A stretch of 19,741 nucleotides of DNA, taken from assembly GCA_050176585.1 (NCBI GenBank), contig JBFXHX010000057.1, positions 1 to 19,741 of the forward strand. Reading direction: 5' to 3'. Under the pieces are notes generated by a model, which was given only the letters and a program-made list of their open reading frames with translations, had not been told where the DNA came from and did no database searches. Every line of letters starts with the position of its first letter. Position 1 is the first letter of the stretch. The DNA is from CAYYWP01 sp050176585. Its GTDB lineage: Bacteria > Desulfobacterota > Binatia > HRBIN30 > CADEER01. Both the position numbers and the translations under genes were made by a program. Below, piece after piece: positions 1 through 7,300 of the stretch.

Positions 1-553
1 TCGTTGCAGCTACTGCTCGGGGTTCTTGATCTACCGTCGCTTTTGGTTTTTTTTATGGCACGGGCCGTGTGCTGCGCGCCGGCTTCTGCCGAAATAACCC
101 TGAAGAGGAGGAGCCAGTGCGGCCTGTCGCGGGCGCATGGCCCGCACACGCGGCCAGCGGCGCCAGTCCGCTCACAGAATCTGCGGCGGCACGTTGTAGG
201 GCAGGATCCGCGGTTGCCGAGGCTAACCTCCCCGGGGCTCACATCCGTGCCGTTGCATGAGCCGATGATCGAACCCGCCATGATCGTGACCGGGAGCCGT
301 TCCGCGGTGCCCAGCTTGTTGGCGATCACGACGCGTACGCCGTTCCATCCGCGGCGCAGAATAGCGCCCTGGTCCCCTGCGCCGCGGTACCGCTCGCGAG
401 CAACCCAACTGTGGCGAAGGAAGCAGCCGCATGGACATCATCGGCGCGCAAGAGGGACGGAGTTCCTTGCGCAGTCACCTCACTCGCCAGCAACGCGGAT
501 ATCACATGCGCTGCCGCTTTGTACCCCGCCGTCAGACGCTTGCAACGCGTCGT
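1..553. other. gene-poor left end; possible decayed coding remnant on minus strand
   Basis: I see no intact gene here. On the minus strand, short stretches in different frames look coding by codon choice (mostly G or C at third positions). One runs from the GNAT stop through about 360. Another covers about 225-440 and includes the readable run VVIANKLGTAERLPVTIMAG. A third ends at about 180 with RILPYNVPPQIL and a stop. They are out of frame with each other and no convincing start codon links them. This could be a frameshifted pseudogene, a sequencing error in a real gene, or chance openness in GC-rich DNA. A run of eight T lies at about 47-55, with no clear stem before it. Confidence 0.25.
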
Positions 554-1048
554 CTACACGGGCCCATATATGACTCCGGTCAGCCCAGCTCCGAGCTCGC
601 GCCCCATGCGCAAGGCCGACTCGCGGTTGTGGTAGTAGCGGTGGATCCGTGCGAGCTTCCGGTAGCCGATGCGCCGGTAAAACGCCTGCGCGTCGCGGTT
701 CTCCCAGCGCACTTCCAGGAACACGACGCAGATTCCCGCGACCAGGGCTGATTCCTCGAGCCATTCCACGAGCTGTCGTCCAATACCCTGTCTCCGGTAC
801 TCACGGCGCACGCCGAGCAGATCCAGGTGCGCCTCGTCGTCCCCGTAGCGCATGATTCCGAAGCCCGCGATTTTGTTCTCGGCGCGGGCGACGGCGACGA
901 GCGCTTCTCGGCTGCGGATGCTCGCAGCGACTTTCTCTGGTGTCCACGACCAGTGCAACCCGCTCTCGATCAAATCGCGCGACATCACGCCGATCTCGAT
1001 GGCGTCGCACATGCGCGCGAGGCCTACTGAGGTTTCAGGGCGTGTCAT
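554..1048 (-). CDS. GNAT-family N-acetyltransferase, RimI-like
   Basis: The predicted protein is a 164-aa cytosolic acetyl-CoA-dependent N-acetyltransferase. The acetyl-CoA pyrophosphate-binding signature is clear at about residues 77-92 (DLLGVRREYRRQGIGRQ, the R/Q-x-x-G-x-G/A motif). It is followed by the beta5/alpha4 segment LEVRWENRDAQAFYRRIGY at 111-129, which is typical of RimI-type proteins (N-x-x-A-x-x-F-Y-x-x-x-G-F/Y). Length fits the family (about 150-170 aa). RimI acetylates the N-terminal alanine of ribosomal protein S18, but GNAT substrates cannot be read from sequence, so only the family is claimed. The start is the ATG at 1048; an in-frame ATG at 1012 is an alternative, and neither has a strong ribosome site. 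The gene stands alone, 465 bp downstream of the NHL gene on the same strand. Confidence 0.85.
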   Translation of the reverse strand: MTRPETSVGLARMCDAIEIGVMSRDLIESGLHWSWTPEKVAASIRSREALVAVARAENKIAGFGIMRYGDDEAHLDLLGVRREYRRQGIGRQLVEWLEESALVAGICVVFLEVRWENRDAQAFYRRIGYRKLARIHRYYHNRESALRMGRELGAGLTGVIYGPV

Positions 1049-1513
1049 GTTCCAGATGCGCGAACCCAGGCGACACGCGCTCAGGCTGAGCCCTCGATTT
1101 CATTGCGCATTGCGGTCGGCACACTGTCCCGCCACCCAGTCGATATTCTGACACGGGAATGCGCCGCCCGCCACGACGAGGGCCGACGCGGTGATGCGCT
1201 TCGATCGGCACCGGGTTCAGGCTGTGGCTGCTGGACAACCCGACATCGGCGCGTCGTTATGGACTTCCACTCTGCACATTGCACCAGAACGAATGATGCG
1301 GTTGCGAGTACGTCCCGGCGGATCCGCGGCGGAGCTGGTGGGCCCGGCGCAAGGTACTGAGGGCGGTGCGGACAGCTCGACGCGCTGTGCCGAGAAAGAG
1401 GCGCGCTCCGCGCGCGGGCGCCAAGGGCGCTGCACCAGGAAATATGGGAGCGCGAAGCGCCGGGCGCGGCGGTGGCGCCGCGCCGCGGCCCGGGCTTCAC
1501 TGCACGACGGCCG
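1049..1513. other. intergenic region between NHL gene and GNAT gene
   Basis: I could not support a gene in these 465 bp. All open frames are arginine-rich and look like shadows. The region is rich in GC palindromes, the clearest being the hairpin at 1463-1484 described separately. There is also a smaller stem around 1402-1416 (GCGCG/CGCGC). Confidence 0.5.
1463..1484 (-). terminator. GC-rich hairpin 30 bp after the NHL gene; possible terminator
   Basis: A perfect 9-bp stem, GGCGCGGCG / CGCCGCGCC, closes a GTGG loop. It starts 30 bp downstream of the stop codon of the minus-strand NHL gene. There is no T-tract on the minus strand after the stem, so it is not a canonical intrinsic terminator. 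It may stop transcription in this GC-rich genome or protect the 3' end of the mRNA. Confidence 0.4.
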
Positions 1514-2743
1514 CTACGGTAGCGGGCTCGGCAGACAGTTATGTCCCCGCGATCCGGCGATGTAGGACAGGATCTGGACCGCATCGAGCGCGGACACCGA
1601 ATTGTCGCCGGTAATATCGCAGTCCTGCGCTTTCGGCATCGGAGCTCTCGTCGCAGCAATCGCCAGGATCGAATCTTCGCCGGGCACGTACACCGTACGG
1701 GTCCGGTCGTCGACGGCAATCGACCGCGGCGCCGGAATCGGGAAATTCAGCGGCGAATACCCGACATCTGCCGGCATGATCATCGGCAGGTTGGCCGGCT
1801 GGATCTGCCCGTTGCCGGCGATAGTCCGGATCGTGCCCGCGTTGTCGATTTCGCGGATGCGGTCGTTTCCGGTATCGGCGATCAGCACTTCCCCGGTCGC
1901 CCGCGCGGCGACGGCGTTCGGTGCGGCGAGCCTGGCCGAAGTCGCGGGTCCGCCATCGCCCGCATAGCCGAACAAAGTGCCGGCAACGGTGGTGATGATC
2001 CCTGCGCGAACGCGGCGGATGCGGTGATTCCCGGTATCGGCGATGAACACATCGCCGTTTGGCGCCGCGAACACATCGAGCGGCGACTGCAGGGTGGCCT
2101 GCAGGGCGGAGCCTCCGTCGCCACCGAACCCGAGACCCCCGGTACCGGCAAACGGCACGATGGCACACGGGGCCGCGCACGGGGTGGGTATCCGGAAAAT
2201 CCGGCTCAGCCCCGCGTCCGCTATATAAATGTTGGAGCGGTCGGCGGACAGGCCGTAGATGGCAGACGTGCCGCCCACCGAGCTGAGATCGGCGACGTCT
2301 TCTATGTTGCCGTTCGATGCGACGCGCCGGATGAGCCGCGTCTGCTCCGCCCAGTACACCAAACCGTCGCCGCCGCGCGTCACATCAACCGGATTGGTCA
2401 AGCGCGCCCGTGTCGCCACACCCGCAGTGTCGCCGCGGACGCCCGAGCCGGCCACCGTGGCCACGTAGCCAGCTTCGGAGAGACGGCGAATGGACTGGCA
2501 GCGCGTGTCTGCGAAATACAGTGAGCCGTCTCTCCACGTGATCCCGCGCGCCGCAACTGAGGCCAGCGCCGATGTGCCGTCGCCGCAGTTCGGCCCCACG
2601 CGCGTCTCGATTACCAGCGCGTCCGCCCGCCACGCCAGCGCGATGAGCGCGAGACCCGCGAGCGCCCACCGCGCGGTGGTGCCGACGTATGCACTTAGGG
2701 CAGATGTCTGCCTGTGTGTTGGACAAAAATACCGGTCCTTCAT
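1514..2743 (-). CDS. exported NHL-repeat beta-propeller protein with C-terminal dockerin-like loop
   Basis: The predicted 409-aa protein has an N-terminal hydrophobic segment (about residues 26-42, ALAGLALIALAW) suggesting Sec export or an anchor. It then carries a series of NHL-type blades with the hallmark D-T-G-N-x-R-I-R. Good examples are IADTGNHRIRRV at about 234-245 and IADTGNDRIREI at about 288-299, with weaker copies at about 77-87 and 173-184. Glycine-rich connectors such as AGDGGPATSARLAAP (261-275) are typical of bacterial NHL propellers. Residues 375-397 (CDITGDNSVSALDAV onward) form one calcium-loop repeat like half of a type I dockerin, with D376, T378, D380 and D387. Function is unknown; NHL propellers usually bind proteins, glycans or RNA. 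The ATG at 2743 is chosen because the minus strand carries AGGGGGGAT 6-8 bases upstream and the signal-like segment follows. A longer frame to 2929 exists but begins in non-coding-looking sequence. Confidence 0.8.
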   Translation of the reverse strand: MKDRYFCPTHRQTSALSAYVGTTARWALAGLALIALAWRADALVIETRVGPNCGDGTSALASVAARGITWRDGSLYFADTRCQSIRRLSEAGYVATVAGSGVRGDTAGVATRARLTNPVDVTRGGDGLVYWAEQTRLIRRVASNGNIEDVADLSSVGGTSAIYGLSADRSNIYIADAGLSRIFRIPTPCAAPCAIVPFAGTGGLGFGGDGGSALQATLQSPLDVFAAPNGDVFIADTGNHRIRRVRAGIITTVAGTLFGYAGDGGPATSARLAAPNAVAARATGEVLIADTGNDRIREIDNAGTIRTIAGNGQIQPANLPMIMPADVGYSPLNFPIPAPRSIAVDDRTRTVYVPGEDSILAIAATRAPMPKAQDCDITGDNSVSALDAVQILSYIAGSRGHNCLPSPLP

Positions 2744-3234
2744 ATGCAAATCCCCCCTAAATCCGACCACCAACGTTACGCCCGCCGGTTGGCCTATGCT
2801 GGGTATGACGGACCAGAGCGGCGAATTGTTGCCGATTGCGCCGTTGTTGGTCCGCGAACGGTCACCCGTACGCTGCGAGCTACTTACGTGCACCGGGGGG
2901 CACCGTCCGGGACGGCGCGCCGTGTCCACGGTCAGACGGCGCTGAATGTGCCGGCACGGAATGTGCCAAAGCCAGTTGCGCGTACGAATGTGGTGCTCCC
3001 TTTGCGTTGGCGAACTCAGATGGGCCGTTCCTCGACTCCGCGTTGCTCACGTACGGGTACAGGCCGGCGACGGACCGCAATGTTTTCGCCGCATCGCCGC
3101 GTCTGTGCGCCAGACATCGCGATCCCCCTTCAGCGACACTCGCGTTGGCGGACTTGCGAACGCCGCGCTCTCGGCTACCCGGGCGTAAGTTACTTACCAC
3201 AGACGCGCCGAGCCGCGCACGCAAAAATACGCGA
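2744..3234. other. intergenic region upstream of the NHL gene
   Basis: These 491 bp hold no gene I can support; a 114-residue minus-strand frame here resembles no family and lacks a ribosome site. The region must contain the NHL promoter unless that gene is read from far upstream. No consensus -35/-10 pair stood out. A small perfect palindrome lies at 3185-3197. Confidence 0.5.
3185..3197. repeat. perfect 13-bp palindrome GTAAGT-T-ACTTAC
   Basis: The two 6-bp arms are exact inverted copies around a central T, about 38 bp after the stop codon of the ABM-domain gene (minus strand). It is AT-richer than its surroundings. It could be an operator half of the NHL promoter region, a weak hairpin, or chance. 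Confidence 0.3.
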
Positions 3235-3846
3235 TCAGCTGCGCGGCCCCCGCGGAGCGTACAGCCAGCGCGAGAGCCCTCGCGCGAGTTGAGGCATCAC
3301 GAAGTACGTGAGCAATATCGCCATCAGCGCGGATAAAATTGCGCTGCGCACGACCAAGGGCCAGGTGCCGATGACCGGCCACAACAACCAGATCAAAGCG
3401 GTGATGGTCGGAAACGAGCCGAGCCAGGCCGCGAACGCCATTTTGTGCCGGCCCGGCGCGTGAACGTGCGCGACCTCGCCAGCGTTGGGTGGCAGCTCGA
3501 ACCACGCCTCCAAGCCGGTTACCTGCTCGAATACTGCCGGGCCCTGCTCGAGTGCAGCCAGTTTGGCGAACCACTCTGCCGCCACCGGCGACTGCTGCCA
3601 CTCCTGCAGCGAGCGTTCCGACTCGAACTTGACAACTATGCGATAGCCGGAGGCGCCGCTCTCGGATGGCTTCAATACAGTGATTCCGAGCTGCCCCGGA
3701 AACCCCACTGCAGCGGAGATCGTGTTCGACAACACCTCCTCAAACTCCGCTATCCGATCCGGTTTCGGCCGGCGGGTGACGAGCGACGTGGCCAATCCAC
3801 CCACCTGCGTACTTGTCTGCACCTCTGCACCTGTGTGATCTGACAT
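3235..3846 (-). CDS. ABM (antibiotic biosynthesis monooxygenase) domain protein with two C-terminal membrane helices
   Basis: The predicted 203-aa protein begins with an ABM ferredoxin-like domain (about residues 15-115). It shows the usual layout of the family: a PKPDRIAEFEEVL helix, a central strand RIVVKFES, then LQEWQQSPVAAEWFAKL. A proline-rich linker follows, then HKMAFAAWLGSFPTITALIWLLWPVI and a second helix ending in LLTYFVMPQLARGL, two membrane segments near 140-184. Hypothetical proteins with this ABM plus two-helix plan are common in bacteria. The ABM fold includes quinol monooxygenases and haem-degrading enzymes, but no catalytic assignment is possible here. I chose the ATG at 3846; a TTG at 3858 would add four residues, and neither has a strong ribosome site. 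Tandem hairpins at 3872-3911 separate it from the lipoprotein gene, so it may be a separate unit or be expressed at a different level. Confidence 0.75.
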   Translation of the reverse strand: MSDHTGAEVQTSTQVGGLATSLVTRRPKPDRIAEFEEVLSNTISAAVGFPGQLGITVLKPSESGASGYRIVVKFESERSLQEWQQSPVAAEWFAKLAALEQGPAVFEQVTGLEAWFELPPNAGEVAHVHAPGRHKMAFAAWLGSFPTITALIWLLWPVIGTWPLVVRSAILSALMAILLTYFVMPQLARGLSRWLYAPRGPRS

Positions 3847-3871
3847 CGTCGCGCGCAACTCATCAGCCCTA

Positions 3872-3911
3872 TCCCGCGCGCGGGAGCGGCGGCAAGTCGA
3901 AACGCCGCCGC
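3872..3911 (-). terminator. tandem strong hairpins after the RHS operon
   Basis: Reading on the minus strand after the lipoprotein stop, an 8-bp perfect stem (GCGGCGGC / GCCGCCGC, 10-nt loop, 3886-3911) is directly followed by a 14-bp perfect palindrome TCCCGCGCGCGGGA (3872-3885). Both fit in the 73 bp between the lipoprotein stop and the ABM-gene start. There is no U-tract, so they may act as a terminator, an attenuator or an mRNA-stability element at the end of the three-gene operon. Confidence 0.45.
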
Positions 3912-3919
3912 GCCGCGGC

Positions 3920-4360
3920 TCAGGGGCCGAGAGGGCTCCACTTGCGTTCGAAGCACATGTCGCTCACGCCGAAGTCGTCCTGGAGCTGGCGCTCGATACT
4001 CTGCTTCAGCGCGATGACGAACGGGGTCTCGTAGGAATGCTGGAAATCTTGAATCGACACGGAATTCGCCACGATGCCCAGATCGACACGCGCACTCGCT
4101 CCCGGCAGATCGGCCACTCTCGGGCTCATCGCCCGGTCGCGGGCGAAGCCGACGAGGTGCGACTGGTGATTCGCGTAGCGCACCTCGTAGCCAAACTCGG
4201 CCGCCGGCCGAGCGACGCTGTCCCGGAGCGCATCGAGGGGTACCGCGCGCTTCCGGTCGACGTCGCACCTGAGCGTCAATGGGGTCGTATGGGTGCACGA
4301 CACAGACGCCAAGCCGAACAGCCCGATCGCGAGGCAGACGATGAGCCGCGTCGCTCTCAT
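3920..4360 (-). CDS. small putative lipoprotein coupled to the RHS gene
   Basis: The predicted product has 146 aa. Residues 1-22 are a lipoprotein-type signal: MRATR, a hydrophobic core LIVCLAIGLFGLASV, then S-C with C22 as likely lipidation site. The -3 residue is Ser rather than the usual Leu, so the lipobox is imperfect. The mature part of about 124 aa has four further features of note: C32 and C136, which could form a disulfide, a RYANHQSHLVGF strand-like segment, and a C-terminal helix IALKQSIERQLQDDFG. I do not recognise the family. Its ATG overlaps the RHS gene stop as ATGA and there is no independent ribosome site, so it is translated by coupling to the giant protein. That placement suggests a role as immunity protein, anchor or assembly partner of the RHS protein; this is inference. 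Confidence 0.75.
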   Translation of the reverse strand: MRATRLIVCLAIGLFGLASVSCTHTTPLTLRCDVDRKRAVPLDALRDSVARPAAEFGYEVRYANHQSHLVGFARDRAMSPRVADLPGASARVDLGIVANSVSIQDFQHSYETPFVIALKQSIERQLQDDFGVSDMCFERKWSPLGP

Positions 4361-7300
4361 CGGCGGTACTGCGGAGAAACGGACTCTCCTTGAATCGCGC
4401 CTACGGCGTAGAACGAGGGGGTACCGAGCTGGCGGTAGAGATTGCTGAACGGACCTTGTGGCAAGAACCCCGGATTCGACCATTGGAGTGCGATCCAATC
4501 GAGCTCGTTCAACGAGATATCATGCGCGAGGTTGCCGACGTCCCCGTTCGTTCGCACCAGACCGAGGTTGTTGCCGAACTGCGCATACCCCCAGCTCAAT
4601 CCGCCGAACAAGTTGTCCTTCGGAAACACCGCCGCGATCGGCAACAGCGCGAGGTTGGCGACAAATGCCGCGGCGTCCCCCTCGCTCAACCCCTGCAGCG
4701 CGCGTCCGTATTGATGCAGCGTAGCTGCCGGCGTCCCGGCGAGTTGCGCCGTCACGAAGCCGAGCGTATCCGCCCACAGGATGCGTCCGGCGAGCGCGAC
4801 CTCGCTCCAAACATACTGCGCGAACGACGCAGCGCCGGAGCGCGCCGCAGCTGAACCGGCCGCGCTTGCCGCCACACCATCGGCGGCTCCCAAATCCGCT
4901 CCGGTCTCCCCGCTCACCTGTGCGGAAGCGCCGAAGTTCAAGGCGAAGCCGATCAGGCTGGCATAGTCCCCCTGCGAAGCCCCGTAGGCGCCTTGCCCCA
5001 GACTCGCTGAGAGCAACAGCGCTTTGGACACGATCTCCGCGGTACTCTGTGATACTCCCGCGGAGACTAGTGGATTGGTGATCGTCGAGGCGATGATGGG
5101 CGCGAGGATCTTCGCGCCAATCGGGGCGGAGACGGTCCCGATCGCACCGCCGATCGCCCCCGCCTTCAGCGCCTCCGGCAAGCTCGCGCCGTTCACTGCC
5201 GCCTGAATCGTGGACGTGGTAAACCCGATCGCGAAACCGATGACCGCCAGGCAGATGAGCTCACACGACCCATTCGGGTCGGCGTCGTTGATCGGATCCC
5301 AGCCCGTGTACGCGTACGGGCTGGCGAACTGGCGCACCGGATCATGGGTGAGGAAGAGGCCGAGCTGGGCGTCATAGAAGCGCGCGCCGGCATACTGCAG
5401 CCCCGACCGCGACTCCATCTCGTAACCGGTGAACAAGTGCCGATCCTGATCGGCGGCGGGCCCGCCACTGCCGCCGCTCGCGCTCCACGTGCCGCGCAAC
5501 TCGCCGTACGGCGCGTACCGCAGATGCTGGTAGACCGCGCCCGCACCGGTGGTGATCGCTTGCGGGGACCCGAGGTGGTCGAGGTGGTAATGGTGTATCG
5601 TGGCTAGCGGCACCGTCGTGGGGCTCGGTGGCGGCTGTGCGCCTGCCGGCCGAATCACCAGCGGCCATGGGAGCGTGTTGATGAGGACGGCGGTCCCGAC
5701 CACGACCGCGTGGGCCGGCCGAAGCCGCAGCCCGAGCACGGAGCGCCGACGGCCGCTCGGCAGGAGCAGCAGGCCAAGACCGCCCATCGCCATCGCGCCG
5801 CCGATGGCGAGCGCGGTAAAATGGCCGAGCCGCACGATGAGGATCGGCTTCCCCCCGTTGCTCTGCGCCACTTCGATCGCGCTCGCTGCGCGGGCTGTAA
5901 TGAGCGACGCGGGCGCAGCGGCTTCGCGCGAGGCGATCAACATGTCCCCGGCAAAGTAGTACTTCCGCAGCGTCGTTTCGGAGACCTCGAGGAACTCGGC
6001 GAGGTGGTGGGTGACCACGCCGTTCCACGTCTCCTTCGTGCGGCGCCCGGTGTGATCGTACCCGAGGTCGATGGTGTCGGCGACGAGCTGGATGCGCGAG
6101 AGGCGGCCATCCGCATCATAGCTGTACATCTGCTGATCGGCGCGCATGAGCGCCTTGGCGGTGCGGTTGCCGCTCGCGTCGTGCTGAAAGCTCCCGGATT
6201 GGCCGTCGAAGTACGCCGCCGGTGTATGCTTCTTCGCGGTGTCATACGTGATGGTCACCGCGTCCTGACGCGTCAGGTTGCCCCAGATGTCGTGTTCGTA
6301 CACACGGCTCGGCGCCGTTCCGGGTGCGTCGGCTTCGCGGAGTCGCCCGATGCCATCGTACGTGTACTGGTCGACCGTGGCGTCCATCGCCGCCGCCGGC
6401 TTGGGCCCATCGTCGACGAGTTTTTTCAGGCGCCCACCCGGCCAGTACTCCGCGTAGTGGTAGCTCAGGATCGGCATGCCGCCCGCGCGCGCCTGAATGC
6501 GGCTCAGGCGGTAGTTGCTGGCCGGCGCCGTACCGTAGCTGCGCATATCGGTAGTGCCGTTGCCGTGCTGAATGCCCGCCGGGCGGCCGAACAGGTCGTA
6601 GGTCAGCCGCTGCAGGTAGACGGGACCGCCCTGCGCATTGCTGACCTGCGTGATGCGGCCGACCTCGTCATACGCATTGCGCACCAGCTCGTTGTCCGGA
6701 TAGCGGATGGAGGTAACGTGGCCCGCGCTGTCATACGTGTACTGGGTCTCGGCGGTCACTGACCCGACGAGGCGCTGCACGAACTCGGGCTCGCCGAGCA
6801 GCGTGTACTGCTCCACGCGCGTGGTTCCCGTCAGGTCCGACACCTCGTACAGACGGCCGACGCCGTTCGCGGCGCTGTCGTAGCGATAGGTGATCTTCGG
6901 ATAGGAAGCGGTACAGCTCGGCAGCGTCGGATAGTCCGTGCTCGCATAAAGCTTCGCCGTGACCCGGTCTGCCGTGTCGTAGCAGAAGCGCAGAGACTGC
7001 CCGGTGCGCGGATCGTCCTGCAAGATGAGGTTTCCAACCCAGTCGTACCGATACCGCCACGGACTCGGACCGCCTCCGTCGGGATCGGTGGTCGACTGCT
7101 TGCGTCCGAGCGAGTCGTACGTGGTGACGATGTCGGTGGCGGCGTTCCAGCTCGTCGCGTCACCTTGCGTGGTTTTCGTCAATCGCGCTCGCGCGTCGTA
7201 CTCGTAGCGCGTGCGCGCCTTCAGCACGTCGCCCTCTTCGTACGCCCACTTTTCGGCGATGCGCCCGAGCGCGTCCCGCCTCTCGAGCAACTTGCCGCCC

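Noticed and set aside
4..573. 189-codon plus-strand frame at the left end
   Set aside because: Arg/Pro/Ser-rich, no family resemblance, and the better coding signal is on the other strand.
1541..2524. 327-codon plus-strand frame opposite the NHL gene
   Set aside because: The minus strand encodes recognisable NHL blades and a calcium loop; this frame is a shadow.
5710..6762. 350-codon plus-strand frame opposite the RHS repeats
   Set aside because: Same antisense artefact; composition is mirror-like and no motif is seen.
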